From an uncultured Collinsella sp. (lineage in GTDB: Bacteria; Actinomycetota; Coriobacteriia; Coriobacteriales; Coriobacteriaceae): a stretch of DNA of 64,000 nucleotides. Below the pieces are notes generated by a model, which made no database searches, was not told where the DNA came from, and was given only the letters and a program-made list of their open reading frames with translations. Location of the stretch: assembly GCA_900754525.1 (NCBI GenBank), contig CAAEDE010000069.1:1-64000 (forward strand), given 5' to 3'. The translations under genes and the position numbers were made by a program. Of this stretch, positions 17,427 to 25,169 are shown one piece after another (within the stretch, counting starts at the first letter, position 1; every line of letters starts with the position of its first letter).

Positions 17427-18407
17427 GTGGTAAAGATGAAAGATGTGGCCGAGCTGGCCGGCGTTTCGAGCGCCGCCGTCTCGCGCTACCTCAACGGTGG
17501 GTATATCTCGGCGGATAAGGCCGAGCGCATTAAGCAGGCGATTGAGCTGACCGGATACGTGCGGTCCAGCCAGGCTCGTGCACTGCGCACCGGCTCCACC
17601 AAGCTCATCGGCGTCATCGTGCCCAAGATCAACTCGGAGTCCGTGAGCCGCATTACCGCCGGCATTGGCCAGGTGCTCGGTCGCCGTGGCTACCAGATGC
17701 TGCTTGCCAATACCGACAACGCCCCTGATCGCGAGCTCGAATACCTCGATTTATTCCAAAACCATCCGGTCGATGGCATTGTGCTGGTGGCTACTATGAT
17801 TACTGACGAGCACCGTCGGGCGATTGAGTCGTGCCGCGTGCCCATCGTGCTGATCGGCCAACATGTCGAGGGCGTGGCGTGCGTCTATCACGACGATTAC
17901 GAGGCCGCCTTTGAGCTGGGCCATGCGCTTGCGGGTCGCGTGGACGGCAAGATTGCCTATATTGGAGTTACCGAAGAGGACCGCGCGGCCGGTTATGACC
18001 GCCGTCGCGGTTTTGAGGCCGGCTTGCGCGCCGCGGACAACCCGCTCGATGCTGCTTTGATTCGCCTGGGCTCGTTTACGCTCGACTCGGGCTATGGTGC
18101 GGCACGTGAACTGCTTTCCGTCGCTCCAGATGTTTCGTTTATCGCCTGCGCGACCGACACCATGGCTGCGGGCGCGCTTCGTGCCATCGATGAGGTTCGC
18201 GGCATGGGCGAGGGTATACACCGCGTGAGTGGTTTTGGCGACAACGCTTTTTTGCACGCGCTGACGGGCGGCATTCCCACTGTGCATTATGGCTACCTGA
18301 CCAGTGGCGTCGAGGCGACCAATATGTTGCTCAACACGCTCGATGGCGTGGAGGGGGAGAGCGGTCTCAAGACGCTCAAACTTGGGCATCAGCTTATGAA
18401 TGTCTAG
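17427..18407 (+). CDS. LacI-family regulator of the sucrose locus
   Basis: The product is 326 aa. The N-terminal helix-turn-helix and hinge helix are clear (MKDVAELAGVSSAAVSRYLN), followed by a periplasmic-binding-type sensor domain. GTG 17427 is preferred because AGGGG lies upstream; GTG 17421 or ATG 17436 are possible. It stands ahead of a PTS permease and a GH32 hydrolase with matching operators, so it most probably represses sucrose uptake and cleavage until sucrose-6-phosphate or a related sugar binds. The effector is inferred. Confidence 0.85.
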   Translation: MVKMKDVAELAGVSSAAVSRYLNGGYISADKAERIKQAIELTGYVRSSQARALRTGSTKLIGVIVPKINSESVSRITAGIGQVLGRRGYQMLLANTDNAPDRELEYLDLFQNHPVDGIVLVATMITDEHRRAIESCRVPIVLIGQHVEGVACVYHDDYEAAFELGHALAGRVDGKIAYIGVTEEDRAAGYDRRRGFEAGLRAADNPLDAALIRLGSFTLDSGYGAARELLSVAPDVSFIACATDTMAAGALRAIDEVRGMGEGIHRVSGFGDNAFLHALTGGIPTVHYGYLTSGVEATNMLLNTLDGVEGESGLKTLKLGHQLMNV

Positions 18408-18495
18408 GCTTTGGGCACGTCTGCCTGCCGCTGAGCCGCCTCTTTTTGCTTTAAAACTACCTTTCGCCGGCTTTTTCCTACCGTTCACCCTTCTG

Positions 18496-18535
18496 TGAAA
18501 ACGATTACAGACATATGAAACTGAAAACGATTACA
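18496..18535. promoter_or_regulatory. paired LacI-type operators before the sucrose PTS gene
   Basis: Two identical copies of TGAAAACGATTACA lie at 18496-18509 and 18522-18535, 26 bp apart and on the same face to within half a turn. A related site precedes the regulator gene. They are the likely binding sites of the LacI protein encoded just upstream. Confidence 0.7.
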
Positions 18536-18591
18536 GTGTAAGTGTCAAAGATGGCCGGGTGCAGATGCGCCCGTTGGAGGAAAGGGAAGTC

Positions 18592-19992
18592 ATGGACTAC
18601 CGCAAATCAGCCCAAGAGGTGCTCGACAACGTCGGTGGCGCCGACAACGTTGTTTCGGCCGCACACTGCGCCACGCGTCTGCGCCTGGTGATTGCCGATA
18701 ACGCCAAGGTTGACAAGGAGGCCATCGAGAATATCGACGGCGCCAAGGGCGTCTTTGAGGCCCAAGGCCAGCTCCAGATTATTTTTGGCACTGGCACCGT
18801 CAACAAGGTCTACGAAGAGTTCATCGCGCTTAGCGGCGTCGAGGCTGCCACCAAAGCCGAGGTTAAGGAGGCCGCGGCACAGCAGCAGAACATCTTTATG
18901 CGTGCCATTAAGGTGCTCGGCGACGTTTTTGTCCCCATCATCCCCGCCATCGTGGCTTCGGGCCTGCTGCTGGGAATCATGAGCGCGCTCAACTTTATGG
19001 CCTCCAACGGTTTTATCGCGCTCGACACCAATAACTTTATCTACAAGATCGCCGACCTGGTCTCGGGCACGTCCTTTGGCATTCTGCAGATCCTGATCGG
19101 CTACTCCGCGGCTAAGGCCTTTGGCGCTAACCCGTACCTGGGTGCCGTCGTCGGCGGTGCGTTTATCAACTCCTCGCTGCAGAGCGCCTACACGGTTGCT
19201 TCCGAGGGCGTTCAGACTATGGTCACCGTCATTCCCGGCGTGTACAGCTTTGAGTGGGTCGGCTATCAGGGTCATGTGATCCCCATCGTCATCGCCTGCG
19301 CCATTCTGGCCTTTCTCGAGAAGCGTCTGCACAAGATCGTTCCCGAGATGTTCGACCTCTTTGTGACCCCGCTCGTCTCGGTGTTCGTGACCGTGCTCGT
19401 GACGCTCGTTGCCGTCGGCCCCATCTTCGTGTGGGCCGAGAACGCCATCCTTGGTCTGATCCAGGCCCTGCTGACCCTGCCCTTCGGCATCGGTTCCTTT
19501 ATCGTCGGCCTGTTCTATGCCCCCACGGTCGTTACCGGTATCCACCAGATGTACACCGCCATCGACCTGGGCCAGCTCGCCCAGTACGGTGTGACCTACT
19601 GGCTGCCCATCGCCAGCGCTGCCAACATCGCTCAGGGTGGCGCTGCGCTCGCCGTTGCCTTTAAGACCCGCGATGCCAAGATCAAGGGCCTGGCGCTTCC
19701 TTCGGCTCTGTCCGCCTTCATGGGCATTACCGAGCCTGCCATCTTTGGTGTGAACCTGCGTTTCTTTAAGCCCTTCATCGCCGGCTGCATCGGCGGCGGT
19801 TGCGGTGCCCTGGTCTGCGCGCTCACCTCGCTTGCCGCTTCCGGCACCGGCGTTACCGGCATCTTCGGTATCCTGCTGTGCCTGGCTCAGCCCGTGCAGT
19901 ACGCGATCATGTTCGCGGTCGCCGCGCTGGTTTCCTTTGGCGTTTCGTTTGTCCTGTACAAGGACGAGCCCAAGGCTTCCGAGCAGGCCTAA
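18592..19992 (+). CDS. scrA: sucrose-type PTS permease, EIIBC component
   Basis: ATG 18592 has GGAGGAAAGGGA upstream; the longer ORF start at 18559 has none. The 466-aa protein has an EIIB domain with phosphorylated Cys26 (HCATRLRL) and a ten-helix EIIC transport domain (~105-455) of the glucose/sucrose superfamily. There is no EIIA domain, so phosphate must come from an EIIA encoded elsewhere. It imports sucrose as sucrose-6-phosphate. Substrate is inferred from the adjoining GH32 hydrolase; trehalose or another beta-fructoside is less likely. Confidence 0.88.
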   Translation: MDYRKSAQEVLDNVGGADNVVSAAHCATRLRLVIADNAKVDKEAIENIDGAKGVFEAQGQLQIIFGTGTVNKVYEEFIALSGVEAATKAEVKEAAAQQQNIFMRAIKVLGDVFVPIIPAIVASGLLLGIMSALNFMASNGFIALDTNNFIYKIADLVSGTSFGILQILIGYSAAKAFGANPYLGAVVGGAFINSSLQSAYTVASEGVQTMVTVIPGVYSFEWVGYQGHVIPIVIACAILAFLEKRLHKIVPEMFDLFVTPLVSVFVTVLVTLVAVGPIFVWAENAILGLIQALLTLPFGIGSFIVGLFYAPTVVTGIHQMYTAIDLGQLAQYGVTYWLPIASAANIAQGGAALAVAFKTRDAKIKGLALPSALSAFMGITEPAIFGVNLRFFKPFIAGCIGGGCGALVCALTSLAASGTGVTGIFGILLCLAQPVQYAIMFAVAALVSFGVSFVLYKDEPKASEQA

Positions 19993-20011
19993 GAGCTTTT
20001 GATTGAGGGGT

Positions 20012-20036
20012 GCCCGCGGGTTGTATGCTCGCGGGC
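20012..20036 (+). terminator. hairpin between PTS and hydrolase genes
   Basis: GCCCGCG (20012-20018) pairs with CGCGGGC (20030-20036), followed by GTTTCCC. It is a weak terminator or RNA-stability hairpin that could lower hydrolase expression relative to the PTS gene. Confidence 0.45.
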
Positions 20037-20098
20037 GTTTCCCGTATCCGGTGCCGATCTCTGGTGCCTTGTTACTTTCGATCCGTTAGGACTTTTAT

Positions 20099-21640
20099 AT
20101 GTCTAATGCACTTGGTCGCGACCTTGCAAAGCTGGTTGCCGCTGTTGACGCCGCCGCCTCTGAGTGCGGTCATGGCGCATATGGTCAGCGCTTCCATATT
20201 ATGCCGCCGGCGGGCTGGCTCAACGATCCCAACGGTCTTTGCCAAGCGGGCGGCGTGTTTCACGCGTACTTCCAGTATGCCCCGTTTGATGTGAACGGCG
20301 GCGTAAAGATGTGGGGCCATGCCACAAGCCGCGACCTTATGAACTGGGAATATGTTGGCGCCCCGCTGCTGCCCGACGAGCCGTTCGACTGCCATGGCGT
20401 GTATTCTGGCTCCGCGCTTGCCGAGGACGGCCGCATCCGCGTACTGTACACAGGCAACGTTAAGCTTTCCGATGCGGACGGCACGTACGACTACGTCAAT
20501 ACCGGCCGCCGCGCCGATACTGTCTATGTCGAGAGCGTTGATGGCCTTGCCGGTCGGGAGTTCAGTCAAAAGCGCGTTGTGCTGGCGTCCGAAGATTATC
20601 CCGAGGATTTGACCTGCCACGTGCGTGACCCCAAGGTGTGGCGCGATGATGATGGGCGTTACCACATGGTGCTGGGCGCGCGTCGTCGCGTGGACGGGCC
20701 GCATGTCGATAGTCGATTTTGCGCCATGCACGGCGAGGGTGCCGGGCGCGATGTGGGCGAGATTCTGGTGTATGGCTCGGCCGATATGCTGTGCTGGGAG
20801 CTCGAGAGCCGTGTGTCTACGCCCGAGCGCTTTGGCTTTATGTGGGAGTGCCCGGGATACCTTGAGCTTGAGGTGGATGGCGGTGTGCCGGCGAAGTGGC
20901 TGTCCTTCTCTCCCCAAGGGCTCGAGAGCGGTCGTTGGGACCGCGGCAATGTGTATGCAGCGGGCTACATGCCCGTTACGGGTGACATTACGGCTGGCAA
21001 GGACGCTTATGATCTGGGCGAGTTCCGCCTGTGGGACGCAGGTTTTGACTTCTATGCGCCGCAGGAGTTCACGGCCGAGGACGGTCGCCATATTCTAATC
21101 GGCTGGATGGGCATGCCCGATGAGCCGACCTATGGCAACGACCCCACCGTGGCGTGCGGCTGGCAGCACTGCATGACGGTGCCGCGTGAGCTTACGGTCG
21201 GTGCTGGCGGCGTGGTACTGCAGCAGCCGGCGCGCGAGATCGAGCACCATTATGCCTCGGTGCGTGTGGGGGAGGGCTCGTTGGAGGTTGCCGGCGATAC
21301 CTGCTTTGACGTTATTGTTGCCGGTGTCGACGGCGCTTTTAGTGCGACCGTTGATGGCGAGCTGAAGCTGGCGTTTGTGCCCGCCGAGGGTGAACTGCCC
21401 GCGCGCTTTGAGATGCGCTTTACCGACGAGGCCCGTACGGCGGCCGGCTGCGGTCGCGCGGTGCGTTGGGAACCGGTCGACGAGGTTCGAAACGTACGCA
21501 TCGTCGGCGACGCTTCTTCGGTTGAGGTGTTTGTAAACGATGGCGCGCTCGTGTTTTCGACGCGCATCTATCCCGAGGCCTATGGCGTGACCGTTGACGC
21601 CGTCGGCGCGAGCGTGACCTACCACGCGCTCAACATCTAG
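20099..21640 (+). CDS. scrB: sucrose-6-phosphate hydrolase, GH32
   Basis: The 513-aa enzyme cleaves sucrose-6-phosphate to glucose-6-phosphate and fructose. All three GH32 acids are present: nucleophile Asp43 in WLNDPNG, Asp177 in RDPK, and acid/base Glu250 in WECPG. A five-bladed propeller (~30-350) is followed by a beta-sandwich domain. There is no signal peptide, as expected for an intracellular partner of a PTS permease. It follows scrA by 106 bp and is probably under the same LacI control. Confidence 0.93.
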   Translation: MSNALGRDLAKLVAAVDAAASECGHGAYGQRFHIMPPAGWLNDPNGLCQAGGVFHAYFQYAPFDVNGGVKMWGHATSRDLMNWEYVGAPLLPDEPFDCHGVYSGSALAEDGRIRVLYTGNVKLSDADGTYDYVNTGRRADTVYVESVDGLAGREFSQKRVVLASEDYPEDLTCHVRDPKVWRDDDGRYHMVLGARRRVDGPHVDSRFCAMHGEGAGRDVGEILVYGSADMLCWELESRVSTPERFGFMWECPGYLELEVDGGVPAKWLSFSPQGLESGRWDRGNVYAAGYMPVTGDITAGKDAYDLGEFRLWDAGFDFYAPQEFTAEDGRHILIGWMGMPDEPTYGNDPTVACGWQHCMTVPRELTVGAGGVVLQQPAREIEHHYASVRVGEGSLEVAGDTCFDVIVAGVDGAFSATVDGELKLAFVPAEGELPARFEMRFTDEARTAAGCGRAVRWEPVDEVRNVRIVGDASSVEVFVNDGALVFSTRIYPEAYGVTVDAVGASVTYHALNI

Positions 21641-21677
21641 CGATTCGCCGCATATCGGCGCTATACTGCAGCCGTTG

Positions 21678-21718
21678 CCCACGATGCAGGAAACACCCGC
21701 ATCGTGGGTTTTTGTTTT
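21678..21718 (+). terminator. intrinsic terminator of the sucrose locus
   Basis: CCCACGATGC (21678-21687) pairs with GCATCGTGGG (21699-21708), followed by TTTTTGTTTT. This is a textbook rho-independent terminator. It also shows that the next gene cannot start at the upstream ATG inside it. Confidence 0.9.
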
Positions 21719-21734
21719 GAAGGGACGGTGCCGT

Positions 21735-22727
21735 GTGGATGTACAGCAGCTAGAAGAGGCTTGGGCTTTGAGGGCCGGTGCGCGTGAGGCGCGTCTTGTC
21801 TCGGCCTCGCATGTGCCGGCGGCGCTGTCGATGCTGGGGATTGTGCGGCCCGGCGATCGCTTGGTGGCCTTTGCGGACGACTTTGCCGATGTGTTTGCCT
21901 GCGGCTTTGATGGCTGCGATGTTGCGCTGGTGGGGGAGCCCGCGGCTGCGGCGTTTGCTGCTGCGTCCGAGGGCTTTGATGCTTCGTTTGATGCCGAGGG
22001 GCCGCACCTGTGGTGGTTCGTCAACTCCATCGGCGGGTTTGGTCTGCGTGTGCCCGACCTTCGCGCTCTGGGCCGCGCGTCTCGTGAGTCGCACGCGCTG
22101 CTGGTTGTGGACAACACGGTGGCGTCGGCTTTTGGCTGCGATCCACTGCGGCTGGGTGCTGCGCTGTCGCTCGAGGCGCTCGATCGCGCGTGCGCCGGCA
22201 AGGCTCCGCGCAAGCTCGTTGCCGCTTCGGTGGCACGCTCACAGCTCAAGCGCCATCGCGTGGATGCCGCTGCCGAGCGCGCGCATGTCCTGCTTGAGGG
22301 CTGCGGATTGGCTGCGCTCGACTTGTCCTCCGATGAGGCTGAGGTTCTAGAGCACGAGCTCGACACACTCGACACCCGCATGCAGGAACACTTCGACCGT
22401 GCACGTGCGCTGGCCGAGTATTTGGCTGCCAATGAGATGGTGCGCAACGTGCGTTATCCCGGGCTGACCTCGCATCCCGACCATGCCATCGCGACTGGCA
22501 TCCTGGAGCACGGTTTTGGCCCGGCAGTAGAGTTTGACCTGATGGGCTACATTGCGGGCGAATTCTTCAGCATGCTGCCGGACGAATTCCGCACATCGCC
22601 TGCCGGCGGCCCAACAACGCGCCTTTCGGCCCCACGCGGCAAGCAGGGGAGCACCATCCGCCTCTTCGCCGGCACCGACGACCCCCTGGTCGTAGCGTCC
22701 ACCCTAGACAACGCCCTCCGCAACTAG
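21735..22727 (+). CDS. degenerate Cys/Met-metabolism PLP-fold protein
   Basis: GTG 21735 with AGGGA nine nt upstream is preferred; ATG 21675 lies inside a terminator. The 330-aa protein follows the cystathionine gamma-synthase/lyase plan: VVDNT holds the PLP-pyridine Asp, LDTLDTRM and VRNVRYPGL match the C-terminal part, and STIRLFAGTDDP matches the usual IRLSVGxED end. The active-site SxTKYxxGHxD block is absent; the region reads ASVARSQLKRHRV instead, so the Schiff-base Lys appears lost. It may be non-catalytic or have altered chemistry. It forms a single-gene unit. Confidence 0.7.
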   Translation: MDVQQLEEAWALRAGAREARLVSASHVPAALSMLGIVRPGDRLVAFADDFADVFACGFDGCDVALVGEPAAAAFAAASEGFDASFDAEGPHLWWFVNSIGGFGLRVPDLRALGRASRESHALLVVDNTVASAFGCDPLRLGAALSLEALDRACAGKAPRKLVAASVARSQLKRHRVDAAAERAHVLLEGCGLAALDLSSDEAEVLEHELDTLDTRMQEHFDRARALAEYLAANEMVRNVRYPGLTSHPDHAIATGILEHGFGPAVEFDLMGYIAGEFFSMLPDEFRTSPAGGPTTRLSAPRGKQGSTIRLFAGTDDPLVVASTLDNALRN

Positions 22728-22746
22728 CTAAATCATCCTCGACTCA

Positions 22747-22819
22747 ATAAGTTGCGGTGAAATATGGATTGATTTACGGCTTTAACCGCATAAACAGTCC
22801 CTATTTCACCGCAACTTAT
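22747..22819. repeat. 17-bp inverted repeat, intergenic hairpin
   Basis: The arms at 22747-22763 and 22803-22819 are perfect complements (ATAAGTTGCGGTGAAAT and its complement), separated by 39 nt. The element lies between convergent genes and could serve as a bidirectional terminator, though no clear T-run follows. Confidence 0.7.
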
Positions 22820-22860
22820 GAGAAGAGATTGTGCGGCTAAAAAGCCCCGTCCCAAATTAG

Positions 22861-23214
22861 CTACTCTTTGATGCTGGCGATGAGGGCGTCGGCGCGGGTT
22901 GCTATGACGTCGTTGATTTCTGCCTGCAGGGTTTCGTAGACTTCGATGGCGCGCTTGCCGGCGGGGGTGAGCGATGATCCGCGGGCGCCGTCGCGCTCGA
23001 TGAGCTTGCAGTCTAGCTGCCCTTCAGCCTCGTTCACAATGCGCCAAGCCTTGGAATACGCCATGCCCATGCTCTTGGCGGCACGGTTGAGCGAGTGGTC
23101 GCGGGCAATACCCTGCAGCAGCAAGACGCAGCCATGGCCAAACACACCCGGCAGATCCTTGTCGCACGCTTGAATGACCAACTTTGCCGTCGTCTTGTAC
23201 TCCATGTGCTCCAC
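22861..23214 (-). CDS. ModE-type winged-helix regulator
   Basis: The 117-aa protein consists of the LysR-like N-terminal helix-turn-helix of ModE alone (LNRAAKSMGMAYSKAWRIVNEAE, here given as its two halves LNRAAKSMGM and AYSKAWRIV) with the RGSSLTPAGKRAIEVY wing. No molybdate-binding TOBE domain is present, so the effector is unknown. The start may be GTG 23214 or ATG 23205; neither has an ideal ribosome binding site. It is divergent from guaB across 184 bp. Such short ModE proteins often control molybdate or molybdoenzyme genes, but no such gene is in the window. Confidence 0.75.
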   Translation of the reverse strand: MEHMEYKTTAKLVIQACDKDLPGVFGHGCVLLLQGIARDHSLNRAAKSMGMAYSKAWRIVNEAEGQLDCKLIERDGARGSSLTPAGKRAIEVYETLQAEINDVIATRADALIASIKE

Positions 23215-23290
23215 GTCTTTCCGCTAAAGTGTTTGCTGGGCAAACGCAAAGCCTGCGTCAAACCCTCGTGTGCTCTTCTTAAATCATGCA

Positions 23291-23319
23291 TTGTAGCAGT
23301 CAAAGTGCGTTAAGATACT
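23291..23319 (+). promoter_or_regulatory. putative guaB promoter
   Basis: TTGTAG (23291-23296) and GATACT (23314-23319) are spaced by 17 bp, about 80 nt before the guaB start. Confidence 0.35.
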
Positions 23320-23398
23320 TCCCCAGTATTGGGCGCCCAAGGTTGGGCTGGGTCCTACGAGGCCTGCAGCCGACCGGTCGCATGGAAAAAGGAGAAAC

Positions 23399-24910
23399 AT
23401 GGCTACGTTCTTTCCCGGTGAGTCCCACACGTTTTCGGAGTATCTGCTGGTTCCTGGTTACTCGTCCTCGCAGTGCATCCCCAACAACGTCTCTCTTAAG
23501 ACGCCGCTAACCCGTTTCAAGCGCGGTGAGAAGCCGGCAATCACCCTGAACATCCCCATGGTTTCCGCCATCATGCAGTCCGTCTCGGGCGTCGACATGG
23601 GTGTCGCGCTCGCTACCGAGGGTGGCCTGTCCTTCATTTACGGTTCCCAGACCCCCGAGTCCGAGGCCGCTATGGTCAAGGCCGTTAAGGATCACAAGGC
23701 TGGCTTCGTTCAGTCCGATTCCACACTGACCCCCGACATGACCATGGAGCAGGTCATCGAGCTCAAGGAGAAGACCGGCCACTCCACCATGCCGGTTACC
23801 GACGACGGCACCCCCAAGGGCAAGCTCCTGGGTATCGTTACCAGCCGTGACTATCGCCCCAGCCGCGATGACCACCAGAAGAAGGTCGCCGAGTTCATGA
23901 CCCCGCGCGAGCAGCTCATCGTGGGCGACAAGAACATCAGCCTCAAGGTTGCAAACGACGTCATCTGGGACAACAAGCTCAACGCTCTGCCCATTGTCGA
24001 CGACAACGATCACCTCATGGGCATCGTCTTCCGCAAGGACTACGACAGCCACAAGACCAACCCCAACGAGCTGCTCGACGGCGATAAGCGCTACATGGTC
24101 GGCGCCGGTATCAACACCCGCGACTATGCCGAGCGCGTGCCGCTGCTCATCGAGGCCGGTGCCGACGTCCTATGCATCGACTCTTCCGAGGGCTTCAGCG
24201 AGTGGCAGAAGCGCACCATCGAGTGGATCCGCGCCAACTACGGCGAGGACGTCAAGGTCGGTGCCGGTAACGTCGTCGACGCCGAGGGCTTCCGCTTCCT
24301 GGCCGACTGCGGTGCCGACTTCATCAAGGTCGGTATCGGTGGCGGCTCCATCTGCATCACCCGTGAGACCAAGGGTATCGGCCGTGGCCAGGCCACCGCG
24401 CTGATCGACGTCTGCCGCGCCCGTGACGAGTACTATGAGGAGACCGGCGTCTACGTGCCCGTGTGCTCCGACGGCGGCATTGTCTACGACTACCACATGA
24501 CGCTCGCCCTTGCCATGGGTGCCGACTTTATGATGCTGGGCCGCTACTTCGCCCGCTTTGACGAGAGCCCGACCGAGCGCGTCAACGTCAACGGCCAGTA
24601 CATGAAGGAGTACTGGGGCGAGGGTTCTGCGCGTGCCCGTAACTGGCAGCGCTACGACCTGGGCGGCGCCGCGAAGCTCAGCTTTGTCGAGGGCGTTGAC
24701 TCCTACGTTCCCTACGCCGGCTCCCTCAAGGACGGCGTGGGCGGCACGCTCTATAAGGTCAAGTCCACGATGTGCAACTGCGGTGCCCTCTCGATCCCCG
24801 AGCTCCAGGAAAAGGCACGCCTGACCCTGGTGAGTTCCACCTCCATCGTCGAAGGCGGCGCCCACGACGTAGTCGTGAAAGATTCGCAGCAGAGCGTTTC
24901 CTATCGATAA
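23399..24910 (+). CDS. guaB: IMP dehydrogenase
   Basis: The 503-aa enzyme oxidises IMP to XMP, the committed step of GMP synthesis. The TIM barrel carries catalytic Cys319 in GGSICITRE and the later flap with the DLGGAAKLS region. A CBS-domain pair lies at ~100-230 (GIVTSRDYRPSRDD; LPIVDDNDHLMGIV). The length and N-terminus resemble the longer IMPDH subgroup. ATG 23399 follows AAAAAGGAGAAAC. It is a single-gene unit with a strong terminator behind it. Confidence 0.95.
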   Translation: MATFFPGESHTFSEYLLVPGYSSSQCIPNNVSLKTPLTRFKRGEKPAITLNIPMVSAIMQSVSGVDMGVALATEGGLSFIYGSQTPESEAAMVKAVKDHKAGFVQSDSTLTPDMTMEQVIELKEKTGHSTMPVTDDGTPKGKLLGIVTSRDYRPSRDDHQKKVAEFMTPREQLIVGDKNISLKVANDVIWDNKLNALPIVDDNDHLMGIVFRKDYDSHKTNPNELLDGDKRYMVGAGINTRDYAERVPLLIEAGADVLCIDSSEGFSEWQKRTIEWIRANYGEDVKVGAGNVVDAEGFRFLADCGADFIKVGIGGGSICITRETKGIGRGQATALIDVCRARDEYYEETGVYVPVCSDGGIVYDYHMTLALAMGADFMMLGRYFARFDESPTERVNVNGQYMKEYWGEGSARARNWQRYDLGGAAKLSFVEGVDSYVPYAGSLKDGVGGTLYKVKSTMCNCGALSIPELQEKARLTLVSSTSIVEGGAHDVVVKDSQQSVSYR

Positions 24911-24960
24911 GGTAAGAGCTGCATATCAAAGGTCGATTCTCAGCCACGTTATTTAGATAA

Positions 24961-25003
24961 AGCGAGATGCCTGCAAGTCGCAGGCATCTCGCTTGTTGTA
25001 TTT
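24961..25003 (+). terminator. intrinsic terminator of guaB
   Basis: A 14-bp perfect stem (24961-24974 with 24980-24993) is followed by the T-rich TGTTGTATTT. Confidence 0.9.
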
Positions 25004-25028
25004 GCTAGAATCATCCAAGTTAACCCTA

Positions 25029-25146
25029 GGGTCGGGCGGCTAGGCTTTGCTCGCTGCAAGTTCCGCACGAGCCGAAGGCCACTTAATGTGGCCTTCGTGC
25101 GAGCAGGACTGTCCGCAGCAGCGAGTAAAGCCTAGCCGACCGGCCC
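25029..25146 (+). promoter_or_regulatory. long hairpin leader upstream of leuS
   Basis: The outer arms at 25038-25057 and 25118-25137 pair over 20 bp with one G-U, and pairing extends outward to about 25029/25146 with one mismatch. An inner hairpin (25073-25082 with 25088-25097) adds a 10-bp stem. It ends 23 nt before the leuS start. No T-box consensus is present. It may be a regulatory leader or a copy of a dispersed palindromic element like the one at 17233-17330. Confidence 0.6.
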
Positions 25147-25169
25147 CAATCAAGTTAAAAGGAGCTGAT

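Noticed and set aside
21675..21734. Upstream start of the PLP-fold gene
   Set aside because: These codons lie inside an intrinsic terminator and there is no ribosome binding site.
25029..25146. T-box riboswitch for leuS
   Set aside because: No T-box consensus (such as TGGNACCGCG) and no terminator/antiterminator pair was seen.
25047..25169. Upstream extension of leuS
   Set aside because: It translates the hairpin leader; the ATG at 25170 has a proper ribosome binding site and matches LeuRS N-termini.
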